From: Beverwykella pulmonaria
Lineage: Eukaryota; Ascomycota; Dothideomycetes; Pleosporales; Melanommataceae
Length of the DNA: 64,000 bases
Direction of reading: 5' to 3'
NCBI GenBank assembly: GCA_001599595.1
Contig: BCHH01000007.1
Span: 2,684,719-2,748,718, forward strand
Below the pieces are notes generated by a model, which was not told where the DNA came from, ran no database searches, and saw only the letters and a list, made by a program, of their open reading frames with translations. Positions 52,488-63,800 of the stretch are shown here, piece after piece. Positions within the stretch are counted from its first letter, which is position 1. The number at the start of each line of letters is the position of its first letter. A program made the position numbers and the translations under genes.

Positions 52488-54938
52488 CCAAAACTGCGAC
52501 CTCTTACGTTGGATCTAGAAAATGCACTTGCCCCAAGGACGTATGCATCATCACACCAATCCTATAGTCGTCCATCGGCTACGGTGTCGGAGCAGCTCAG
52601 AATTCTGCGCCCTAGCTTGCACGATTTGCTTCGAGGGCGACGTCAATTTCTAGCTTACTGCACAAGAATTACCTACCATCACCCGGCACCATCTCAACGT
52701 CATCGTGTTTTTGATTGAGAACGATGGTATACGATCGAGAAGTGGGCGCATGGGATGGAAGCTAAATATAAACAGTGCGAAGTGGCAGTACAGCAAGATG
52801 CCCGAAGTTCTGATGGGCATCGATGAGAAGGAAACGCAAAATGTGAATAGCGTGGAAGATCGGTACGAGGATGGAGTTAGAGGCGCTGCTGACGGAAGAG
52901 ACGTTTTAGAATGAGGGTTTACAGTTGGTTGAGATGAGGATACCGAGGACTAATGCGCCGAGGGCGTTGAAGGAGTTTGGTGAGGGGGCCGCTTGACCGG
53001 TGAGCTGAGATGTTTGCAGAGATATTTTTGGGAGCTTGTGCACAAGTAATCCCGTTTCAGACTTTTGTTGTCAAGGTGATGTTGCTGATGATCTACTTGT
53101 CATCCGCATCCGTCTCATGTTCATCTCACCCCCTAGCAAAAGGATCAGGACTCGTTTCGAATACGGACGATCCCGCTCATCATCGACCAGGGTGGGCCAG
53201 CGATTATCGGGGGTAGATAAGCAGGGGTATCGATGTTGACGTCACCTCTTCGAACGTAGTTTCAATTTTTGTTTGGTCACTGTCACCGACGGTGCTATCA
53301 TCCATTGTTCACCTAATGAATGCATTGCACTGTTGAGATCAGTGATGGATATCTTATGATCCTGTTGGAGCGTGTGCGGTGTATTTTCTGTTATGGTTCA
53401 GACTCAACGTGATACCGGCTTGAGGACGAAGGAATGTTGTAATAAGAGTACTCGTTGGCAAGTATGTCGACGTGTTTCCAAAGCGTATAAGAGCCTCCTG
53501 ATTCCGTCTCTGTTTTGATTCGTGCACTCAGCTACAGTAAACTCCTGCGGGGTACCAAAGGGCTAGTCCGTCTCTACACAGAGTGCAGCCACCAAGTAAC
53601 CGGCACCCAAGCCCCCCGACCTACAGTCTGTGATACCCGACGGGCGGGGCAAAATGCACATCGACGAGGGGTACTAGTCTGAGCAAACGAGGAAACGAAG
53701 TACGAAGGTGAGAAGTAATCTGTTATGTCATAAGCTTGGTGCGGCAAAAATGAGGTGTGAAGTGTGTGTGTGCAGTCTCCGATGCTAGAATGCACCCTTG
53801 ATCAGCTTTCGTGCGGCTGACACCTTGTTACATCACACGACTGACTAAGCCAGTGGGACATTGAGAAAAATGTGACTATGAGACTATGAACTAGCTCCAC
53901 ATAGAATAAAAGAATGCGAGACAAAAAATGCAAAGCACGCATAACAATTAACCCAAAAAAAAAAACCTCTCCTGATGAGCAACGCCCCAAACCACGACTC
54001 CAATCCACATCTAAAAGTAGCCGTGCACGCAGGGCAAACCCTCATCGCCCGAATTACCCCTTCTGACTGGCTACACGCCTCTTCCTAGCTTTCAGCTAAA
54101 CACGTGTTGCTGTCTTTTCGACACTACGCCGCTCTAATGCCTAACTAATAAACTAGCTGCGCCCTGCCAGCCCTCCACCTGCGTTTGTTAGTGGAGCTTA
54201 TGCTACAGAGTTTCGTTTGCTCACCCAACCACACTCCACCAGGCTTACGTGTTTCTAGAAGCGAAGATGATTCGCTTGGGAGCTCATGGTGAGGCGAGCA
54301 AAACCAAACGTGGAACAATTGGGGCCCGAACCTGACGGCGGCGCAGTTCTTGGGGGCGCCTTTTGGGGCGTCGAGGCTCCACCTGAAACTGCGGCGCAAT
54401 AATTGTGGCGTCGCTGTGGGTCTCGACGCGCGGAGCCGAAGACGAACCTTAGGTTGCTGTGCATGTTTGCTTCCATGGAAACAGCAGGCACGGTGTCACA
54501 CCACAGAAGAAGAAAAATTTCAGAGGCGGCCTGGAGGCCATCAAAGAGCTTATGATTGATTTGTTTCGAATGATCTATCCATACGAGACTGACATGCATT
54601 CCGGAGTGATCGTGAAAACGCATTAATGGATGCATGTAGTCATGCTGTGCACCAAATTCATGACCTGGGCCCCAACATTCCATGAAGAAAGCACCGTGAT
54701 AAACAAACTTCCATTACCTACTACCCATGCCCAATGAAACATAACTCCCGCTTTTGAAGAGCAACTGACCATGCAAGATGTTTTCGAGAAAGAAGAAAGC
54801 AATGAAACCCTCCTCCCCTCATGATGAACCATGTGCCGATAAGCTGCAGTCCAGAAGCCGAGCATAGATGCGCCGAGGACCAATGTCGTAGTAAGGTGCT
54901 ATTAGGGGGGAATCGTATCGTAGAGAAGCGTCCAGCAT
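52488..54938. other. Right part of the island, no supported gene
   Basis: Short frames on both strands (for example + 52705-52914 and + 53036-53239) have no recognised domain. A poly-A run (53955-53965) and T-rich patches are present. The region from about 54000 regains GC content and may be the 3' flank of the GPI-anchored protein gene. Confidence 0.35.
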
Positions 54939-55481
54939 TTACGCAAGGACCATGGCAGCTACGGCGAGAGCCATGCCACCGAAGGAGACCATGTTCATGG
55001 AAGCACCGCTGCCGGGGGCGACAGTGCTGCTGGGGGTGGGGGTGCGCGTCGGGGTGCTGCTGCTGCCGCCGCCGCTGGACGTGCCAGCAGCACCGGAGGA
55101 GGTGGAGGCAGTTGCGTTGCTGAAGATGCCGCTGCTCACGGGGACAGAGACATTGGCGGGTGCGGAGGAGACAGGCACGACGATAACAGTGGTGGGAACG
55201 ACCCCGCCGCCGGTGGTAGGGACAACGATTTCAGTGGTGCCAGGAACTATTTGCATGTTAGATGACATTCCTTGTCATGTTGTGAAGCCCAACTTACGCT
55301 CAGTGACAGTAGGCACGGCTGAGGACGGGACAACAACGACCCCAGACGAGCCGCCAGCGACAGAGGTCGCAGGCGGCGCCTGGATCTGGCCGTCGCTGAT
55401 CTGGGTGATAGGGAGGACGGTCTGGGCGAGGACCTGGGCACCGAAGGTGGCAATGACGGTGACGGTGTTGGAGAAACGCAT
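54939..55481 (-). CDS. Secreted GPI-anchored Ser/Thr-rich cell-surface protein
   Basis: Exons on the minus strand: 55481-55298 and 55246-54939 (163 aa). The N-terminus is a signal peptide (MRFSNTVTVIATFGAQVLAQ). The middle is rich in Val/Pro/Ser/Thr (SGVVVVPSSAVPTVTE, GTTEIVVPTTGGGVVPTTVI), a typical O-glycosylated stalk. The C-terminus has a small-residue omega-like site before a hydrophobic tail (SGASMNMVSFGGMALAVAAM) that ends at the stop, the signal for GPI attachment. No CFEM cysteines or enzyme domain are seen, so it is probably a structural cell-wall or plasma-membrane protein. The intron (GTAAGT..ATAG) joins the halves in frame. Confidence 0.82.
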
Positions 55482-57101
55482 CTTGGCGGTGGTGAAGCGG
55501 AGGTTTGGTGGGGGTTGGGAGTGAGAGTGGAGCTGAAGATGGAGCCTCTAGGGTATATAGAAGTAGATGGATAGAAGCGACAGGACACCGAGGAGCTTGA
55601 GCGAAGGGTGCGTTCGGTTTGCTTGCGGTTGTGAGTGTGAGTATGAGTGGGAGGTGAGGGAAGAAAGAGGATGGCGAGGAATGCAGAAGCCGGTGTATTT
55701 ATTTGCAGCAAACCTGCAGATGCAGCAGGCAAGGGCGCGGGGCGGCCCATGCACCGTTGCCCGAAACCTCCAAACAAGGCAGCGCGAAAAGCGACAAGCC
55801 TCGCAGCCTGCCAAGGCAGGAGGGGCCTCGTTCCAAGTTTATCGACCATTGCGTTGCAACGGGCGCAGGGCTGTTGCTCCTTCTCGAGGAGCTTGCGGCC
55901 ATGCTGTTCCTCGCCTTTGCCTCGCCAGCGCCAGCTACGATAGCCTCGCCGGCGGCCATCGCATCGCTCCGCTCTCACACTGACAGTGCTCGGTCGTTGT
56001 CCTACGCAACGGCGCCTACAACAAGCTAATGTCTCCTGAGCGCCGTCGTGCCACGCAATGGCTTGATTGATGAGGTGGAGGTGGTCTTTACGTCTTATCG
56101 CGCCACCGGGAGCGGCGCCACTTCGCCAGGGGCAACCCGCGATGCGCCAATGGCCACGGGGGGAATAGCGCACGGCCTGCTGGGGCATTCGGACTTGGAT
56201 GCCAGTGTTGCGACACTGGGGTGCATCGCTTTTCTCGCGCCGTCGTCTGTCCTGTTGGGCAAGAGACGTCCATTAGTTACTGCGACAGTACTGCCTCTCG
56301 CGTCCCGCTTGCGCTGCTTCCAACAGTCGGGCGCATGCAGTCGGCGTATCCAATGAATGGCCTGCAGAAGGCGTAAACACATGTTTGACTCGGAGGCCGA
56401 ACTGAGTTCTCACTCACGCAACCGCAGGGGCACAATCACCCCTTCCCCATGCTTGTATGGTAGGGAGCGGATCCAGTGCGGCAGTCCACCCTGCTCCGTG
56501 CTGAATGCGCTCCGAAGTCTGGTTTATTGCGACGACGTCACCAATACTGCTCAACCGACAACCTGATCTCTTTTCGGCTTGTGGACCTTGTCAGTTTGTG
56601 TGGCAACTCGCAGTATTTATCCGATGTAGTACAGATTGCACATGCGTCTCAACGACCACTCTAGCAAATATAGGAAGAGCATAAAAGCTTAACTTGCATA
56701 AGTGGGCTGCCGCGATCGAGCCTTCAACGAGATCCACCGACATCGCATTCACGTCACTGTGAGAGGTTGTTGGCATGGCAATTCCTCGCGCAATATTATC
56801 TATCCTGAAACTTGTAGTTACACAACTCCTGCTGCTGCATCTGCGACGCCGCTATGCACCATTGTCAAACAGCCTGTGACCAAGGCGCCGTCCGTCGCCA
56901 CACCTCCTACGCCTCTCCTCATTTCTCTTCCAGTATGTTCTCGTTGCTGTTGCCGCTGTTGCTGTTGCTGTCCCTGTCCTCGTCTAGGATTGTTTTCTCG
57001 TTCAGCGCTTTCGGGAGTTGGGCTTTTGATGCTGTGCGGTGGAAGTAATTCTACTGCTAGTCAGCATTTCACCTTCTCTCAAAATGGGCATGAAAATAGT
57101 G
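55482..57101. other. 1.6-kb intergenic region
   Basis: Promoter side of the GPI-protein gene and 3' side of the MFS gene. Overlapping chance frames (for example -, 55247-56188) run through GC-rich sequence without a domain. A CTGTTGC-type trinucleotide-like stretch lies at about 56940-56975. Confidence 0.4.
55554..55559 (-). promoter_or_regulatory. TATA box of the GPI-protein gene
   Basis: TATATA on the minus strand, about 73 bp upstream of the ATG at 55481. The leader between them is CT/CA-rich. Confidence 0.5.
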
Positions 57102-59183
57102 TTAAGGGCGACTTACGTGTACATGTCCAATATTATACTGATCATCCTCGTCTTCCTCAGCGCATTGCGGATTCTCCATTGCCTTTTTCTCCTGATGCTC
57201 CACCCACTCTAATCGCATCTCTGCAATCCTGGACGCGAAATCTTTCTCCGCGTCGTAATGCTTGCCCACACCCCTCAATCGCTCCCACACAGACAGATGC
57301 TTGGGATGGATCGCAATCCCGTGGTAATCTTCCTCATGGCCGGCACGAATGTACGACCATCTCCGCTCCTGCTCTTTCAAGTCGAGCCCCGTAGTGTCCG
57401 GAAGGAAGAGCCAAGTCAACAGGGCACCTGCAAGACCGAACCACGGCACGACGTAGAATTTCTGTTGCGTGGTGATGTAGTTGTAGAGCACTGCGGCGAG
57501 GAGAGCTCCCATTTTCCCTACTGCCGCGCTGAAGCCGTGCGCAGTTGCGCGGATGGGCGTGGGGAATACTTCGGCAGCAACGAGGAATGTGACGCTATTG
57601 GGTCCGAATTGGTTGAAAAAGGAGGAGAGGAAATACATGGCCTGGAAAGCGTGGATGTGCTCCGGCTGTGTGAAAAACTCGTAGTTGAATGCTGGGACCA
57701 CGAAGAGGATGAAATCGGCGAGGAAACCAACAATCATCATCCATTTTCGTCCATCTTTAAAAAAAAAAATTAGCAGTCAGTATGAGAGTTTGGGCGTGGA
57801 GTCAGATTCCACTTACAGAGCTTGTTGTCGATGAAGAAAGACGCGAGGTAGTATCCGACCAACGACACACCGACATTGATCAGATTGTACAGCCATCCCG
57901 TCATAACCGACTTGTTGTTAGGCGTAATGACCGCAATGAACTGATTCTGGAACAGCTTGTTGCCGTAAAAGAAAACGTCGTTAGCGAACCAGGCTCCAGC
58001 GGTGGCCAGTACTCGTGGGCCAAAGTATGTGAGAGTGAGTTTGAGTGACTCAGTATCGTAGCCCGTGACATGTGCCTTCTTCTTTGATATCATCAACTGC
58101 TTGCTCGCAGATCGCATCTTGTAGTAACGATAGTATACAAGCCAAAGCGTGCCAACGGCCGGGATAGCGAAGCTGACTCGGTACGTCCACTGAGCGGCCA
58201 GCTTCGAATACGGCGGGTTTCCACTTCCGTGGTGGAAGAGGAAGAGTAGCAGGATCAGAATCACCTGGTTGGCGAATTGTCCCCACCCTTGCATCAGAAA
58301 GGCGCTGGTGACTTTGCGGCCACGATGAAGACGGTCGTCCTTGGTGGACACTTTTCCGGACCCGACAGCGTTCTCCATTCCAGAGGTGGCGGTCATGGGA
58401 TACTCGCCGCCGACGCCGACGCCGTAGAAGAATAGTGCCCAGACATAGCAGATGACCCAGCCGTTTTGGGTCACTCCCCATGCAGCCGTGAGCATGAGTA
58501 GACCAACGAACATGATCATGGCATCTTGAATAAGCCCCCAGCGTCTTCCCAGCCAATCTCCAATGACACCAACCAAGACTTGACCTGTGAAACAATAAGA
58601 CACTGACACAAGTAGTGAGATTAAAACTCGAAAACTCACCAACGATAATCCCTATGATCTCCAAGTAGTCAATAGCCTGCGTCCATGTCTCATCGCAAAC
58701 CTCAAAAGTCTTCCAACACCTCGGGAAGCTGGCCTGAAGCAGGGGCCTGACATTGCCAATCGAAAAAAGCACATATCTGCCTTCAAATTAGCCTCTTTCA
58801 CCCATCCACTCAAAAACCAACCACCCTACTCACCCTTCAAGTAGAAGCCCGGCTCCCGGCAACACCATGTTCTTCATGTAATAGCTTAAAGGACTCAGGG
58901 GGTCCGCCTTGAACATGGACCAAATGCTCGCCATCTCTTTCCTCGACTCTTGCCCGTCCACTTTGCGAATGAACTTGAAGCGCTGCCCCATTGGAAGGTC
59001 CGCCCAATACGCTCCATTCTCGTCGAAGATATCGTCAGGATGGAGCAAAGCATGGAAGACGGTTGCTTCGTTTTCGGTCATATCTTTCCGGATGTCGATG
59101 TTCATTGTGGCTGTGTGCTGCCCAGTCATGTTCGGACCGTGAGGGGCTGCGGCTCCAAAATCGCGGAGGGATGTTGGCTCCAT
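57102..59183 (-). CDS. MFS transporter, phosphate:H+ symporter (PHO84)-like
   Basis: Exons on the minus strand: 59183-58834, 58776-58640, 58584-57817, 57754-57102 (635 aa). A 90-residue hydrophilic N-terminus precedes about twelve membrane helices. Family blocks include DYLEIIGIIVGQVLVGVIGD with WLGRRWGLIQD (the inter-helix RxGRR loop), GVGVGGEYPMTATSGMEN (the phosphate-symporter GGxYP signature), FYGNKLFQNQF, and a large central loop rich in basic residues (STKDDRLHRGRKVTSA). The C-terminal half contains AAEVFPTPIRATAHGFSAAV with GKMGALLAAVL, and LFLPDTTGLDLKEQERRW. It probably imports phosphate or a related anion with protons at the plasma membrane; the exact substrate is uncertain. The final codons run through a perfect GTAAGT donor at 57114-57109, so a tiny extra 3' exon is possible. 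Confidence 0.87.
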
Positions 59184-60858
59184 TTTATTTGATGTGTGGT
59201 GTGTGTACAAGAGACGGCGGGTCCTTGGGTCGTGGTTGAGATGGGATGGAGTTCTAAGAAGCGCAATTTAAGCTTTTCCAAGGAACCTTCTTTTGTCGAG
59301 GACCTTCGAAGCGTTCTTGTTAAGAATGACGTCTGCTCGATTGAAGTGTTCAGTGACGGCCACCAGCAGGCGTGCGGTTGTGGAACACGTAGTTCTATTT
59401 CGAGGCCTGATTGGTGGGTATGCGGGCTGACCAGATCGCTGTTAATGTTGCTGATAAAAAGGAAACGGCGGAGTATAGGCGTCAGCGACTTCCGATATCC
59501 TTGAGCCTTGGAGATGCTGAAGGATGGCGGGGCTAGTCAAAGATTGGCGGATTCAAGCAAAAGGAAGTGCTTCCAGAATGCACTAGTTATCACGACAAGC
59601 GGAGTGTCAATACAATGAAGGGAGTGCATGTGTGCCTCTTACAAACCCGCAGAGATGCCTGTGGACTTTATACCACGGAGGTAACATAAGGCGGGAATAG
59701 CTCGGAAAGAGAATTTCTGAGTGGATACTACATCTTTCAGTAACACCGGGCTACCCTATTGTGAGGGTGGAGCAGGCGTCGCTTTTTGATGTAGTCCAAA
59801 AAAGGGAACTGGTCGCGTGCTCCACATTGTACTATTCTACCCTGGACGCCCAGGGGCAGAGACCACGCACGATGACTTTTAAACCGTTCCCATGCCCACT
59901 AAGATCCTACTACGCGTTGTAGAGTCGCTTTACGCTGTACAAACACTCCTTTTCATCCATCCAAAGGGCTTCGCAAGCCTCACTCGAGCAAAGATGACGT
60001 CTGAACCAAGCCTACGACAAGCTCCGCCCCCAAAGCTTCGCCCATGTAGTGTATGACGTGCACCGGTAGGACAAGCCATTCCCCTACCTGCGACGTCTGT
60101 CGTTGTGGCCTCACATTATCAGATTCTGTAGACGAAGCCCAAACTAACCAATCAGGTCCTATATATATGCACGTGGGCTAAATGTTTGGTTTAAGACCCT
60201 AGTCGAACTCCGGTCGCTAGCGGGAAGTGCGGATGCAGGGTCGGTACGATGATCGATGGCGGCGCCGCCCGATGAAAAGACACATTTGCATCACGGCACT
60301 TTGGCGGCGAATTGACCATAGTTTTGCAACCTAGTCGAATGATTGAAATTGAGAAGGTTGCAGCTGAGGAATGTGAAACATTGAAAATCGGGTTGATAAT
60401 CATCCATCATCGGACTAATTAGCGAGTAAAGCCGCTCATATGTTCTCAACACCACACCATACACTGAGAATTTTTATAAGATTTGCGTACCAAATGCAGC
60501 TAGACAGCGTGAGCATCACACAATCTTTTGCTGAGGAATTTTAATCATAGTCGGTATTATTAGTGGTATCTAAGGTATTGTATTTCGCACAGATTCCATC
60601 CAGTGGTGTTTCCGTCGCAAGAATTTTTTTTTGTACAGCCATGTATTGACACAGGGAGAAAGAAGTCGTGGATGCATAGAAGCGTTCCGTTCCTGCAACA
60701 GAATATCTTATGAAAATGGACATGGATACTCGCAAACCAGGGCCCGAAAATCAAAGTGCTATGCAATGCGCCGCCAAATGCAAAGAATTTAGATGCAAGC
60801 AATGGGAAAAAATACTAGGAAAGGGGATGTAAACGAAGGAGATACTGGAAAGACCGGC
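59184..60858. other. 1.7-kb intergenic region
   Basis: Upstream region of the MFS gene and 3' flank of the repeat-rich membrane protein gene. No supported frame. AT content rises around 60400-60800. Confidence 0.4.
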
Positions 60859-63800
60859 TCAAATAAAATTCTGCCACTGGCAACGGCAACCTCCAGTCCC
60901 GCCATCGATCGGTCCGGTGGTCACGTTAAGTCCTTGTGTACCATTTACAAGGTTGCCCCCGAATTTGCGATCCTCAAATATGAAACCCCGTGAAGCGTCG
61001 TCACCGATCGTGCCATCCGCCTGCATCTCGTAGCAGTAAACGTTTTTCTTTGTCGGATCACCGCCGTGACGGTCGAGCGTAACAGTAACCGGATACGGGA
61101 ATGATCCCGGACGCTTGAAGACTGTCCCCGTGCTGTTTGAAGCTGCGTTATTTAACAAGACCTTTGATGCTTGACTCTTGGTCCATATTTGCACAAGGAA
61201 GCGTGTTTGGGAGAATGTGCATCTGAATTTGGCAGCAGTGAAAGGACTCCCTCCATTCAGATCTGCCGGGTTCCCGCCGCTACCAGTTCCTGTTGGCTGT
61301 TTTTCCTTTAGAAAAATAGAGCGATCATAGTAGACATAAAAGCCGTAGTGCTCGTCAGGTTTTCCACGATTGAATAATCGGAGAGGTTGCGCTGAAGCAA
61401 GTGGATACAGGTTTGCAGCTGCAGCAGTTCCATCGGGGTTGACAGAGGGTGGCGGTACCAAACTTGTGATATTGGTGATATTATTCGTAGCAGCACGCTT
61501 CGCCAGTCGAGATGAGGTTGCACTCTGGGTATCTTGAAAAGAGATGAAGAAAGGTGTGTCTTCGCCCTCAAAAGGTGCCACATTACTGTCTGTGTTCTGG
61601 CCTAAAAACTTCATGTCTTCGAGACTTGGTGGTGCTGGTGAAGCGGAAGGAGCAGCACGAATGTTGAGAAATCGGGAGCGAATGAAAGCACCGGCTGATA
61701 CGGGGTTTGCTGTTCTTTTGGTCGGTAGTGTCTTGGAAGGATCAACTACGGTACCATTCTCGAAAGTAATCTCGAGCTTGAAGTTAGGTTGGTCAGGCTC
61801 GTTGGGACTTATCGATTGTTGCTGCTCTTTAGGGAGCGCACAGCTCCATATCGTCGCAGGGGTAACACAGCCACTTTCTTCTTTGACAGCTTCAGGTTGA
61901 GCGATGGTGAGGAAACCTGTGGGCATCGAAGGGTATCCGGTCAAGTTGAGCCATTGAGAAGGTGGATCTTTGGCTTTGGAATCCTTATTGTGTTTGCGGG
62001 TCAGGACAACAGTTAACGGTATGATAATGGCAAGCAAAACAATGATGATAATGCAACAACCACAGCACCAGAAGCACCTGCCTCTGCGACTCTTTTTCTT
62101 CTCGTCCTTCTTTCCCTGTCCATTCTTCTTCTTCCGAAAACGTTGAAGAAATGGAAGTGGGAGGCAATCCATGATATTACTGACTTTGCGGTGCTGCTTC
62201 TGGCCTTTCAAGTCTGGAGTGGATGCTGGTGAGCTTGCGCGACTATCATAGCCATGGGCGGAGTGCGATGACTTTTGTGCAAATGTCGGCGGGGGCGCGA
62301 AAACTGGGAGGACTTTTGGTGCGGTGTTGTCCCGAGGAGTAGACAAGTCAACATTGAAGGGCTGAGGGATAGGAGGTGATACATGAGCTGGCTGCTTCGT
62401 TGGCGGTGTGTTGACGCTTGTTGCTTGAACGCTGCCCTCCGATCGTCTGTCTTGGAGCGCAATATTCGCATAAAATGGCTGCGCAGATGGCGTTGTGTGG
62501 GCGTCTCTGGTCTGGAACCTTGTTTCCGATTGTTTTTCTTGATGCTCATTATTCGCATTAAATTGTTGTGCAGATGGTGTTGCGTGGGCGTCTCTTGTCT
62601 GGACTCTTGTTTCCGATTGTCTCTTTTGGTGCTCGTTATTCGCATAAAATGGCTGTGCAGATGGTGTTGTGTGCGCATCTCTTGGCTGGACTCTTGTCTC
62701 TGATTGCCTCTCTTGATTCTGCTCATTATTCGCATAAAATGGCTGTCCAGAGGGTGTTGTATGGGCGTCTCCTGGCTGGACTCTTGTCTCCGATTGCCTC
62801 TCTTGATACTCATCATTCACATAACCTGCGTGTCCGGTAGGTGGTGTGTTAGCTCTTGATGTCTGAATGATTACACCCGGCCGTTTATCTTGTGGCTCAG
62901 TATTCGGTTGATAGAGCTGTCTAACAGGTGGTGTGTTCGCAATCGTCGACTGTGCATTTGTATCTGATTGTCTATCTTGGAGTTCAATATTCGTGTAGTA
63001 CGGCTGTCGAGCTGATGATGTGTTCGTGATGGTCGCCTGAGCGTTTGCATCTGATCGTTTGTCCTGGAGTTCAATAACCATATGAATCTGTTGGGGGCCA
63101 GGGACTTGACGGGGCATCATGATAGTGCCAGTAGTAGCAGTGTCTACGATTGGCGATGGAGATAGTGCGGATAACGGAGAGGCTATGCCATGGTCGAGTG
63201 TCGATGTTGTTTGCTTAGACCGGGATTGTGCTTCATCACGTCCGACTGTTGATGTCTTGGTAAGGAATGGTAGGCCGCTTTCATTTTCTCTACCTTGGCT
63301 GCGTGCTGTCGGGGGAGTCTTTGCGTCGAAGCCGAAAACAACCTGCTCGGCTTGTTGGCGTTCACTTGGACTTTGGCTTCTTACAGTGGTCGAATAAGAA
63401 GTCGGTCCTAGAGGCGAAATTCCGACGACAGACGGACTCTTTTCGGTTGCAGACCATATGTATGTCGACGGTGTGGAAGGCGAGGTAGTATTCGGATCAA
63501 ATCGTTGAGGCATCATCGGAACACTGGGAGTCTTCTCTGTGTTTCGCCCACCCTGAGTCCAAACTGAGTTTGTCCGTGACATTGCGAATGGTGTCGTGAT
63601 CACATTCCACCAGCCCTGGGATCTGCGTGGCGTAGGAACCACCGAGGTGTCAATAGATAAAGTCGAAAGCGCATTCCTATTGCGAAGAGGCACCTCGTCT
63701 TCTTCAAAGAAAGTTCCTGTCGAGGTGATGCGATCCCGCAGTTTCATTTCATCTTCATCATCTTCAAATGCCGTACCAGCGGAGTCAAGTGTGTCATTCC

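Noticed and set aside
41678..54938. RIP (repeat-induced point mutation) as the cause of AT-richness
   Set aside because: The impression is consistent, but CpA/TpA indices were not computed, so it is not claimed.
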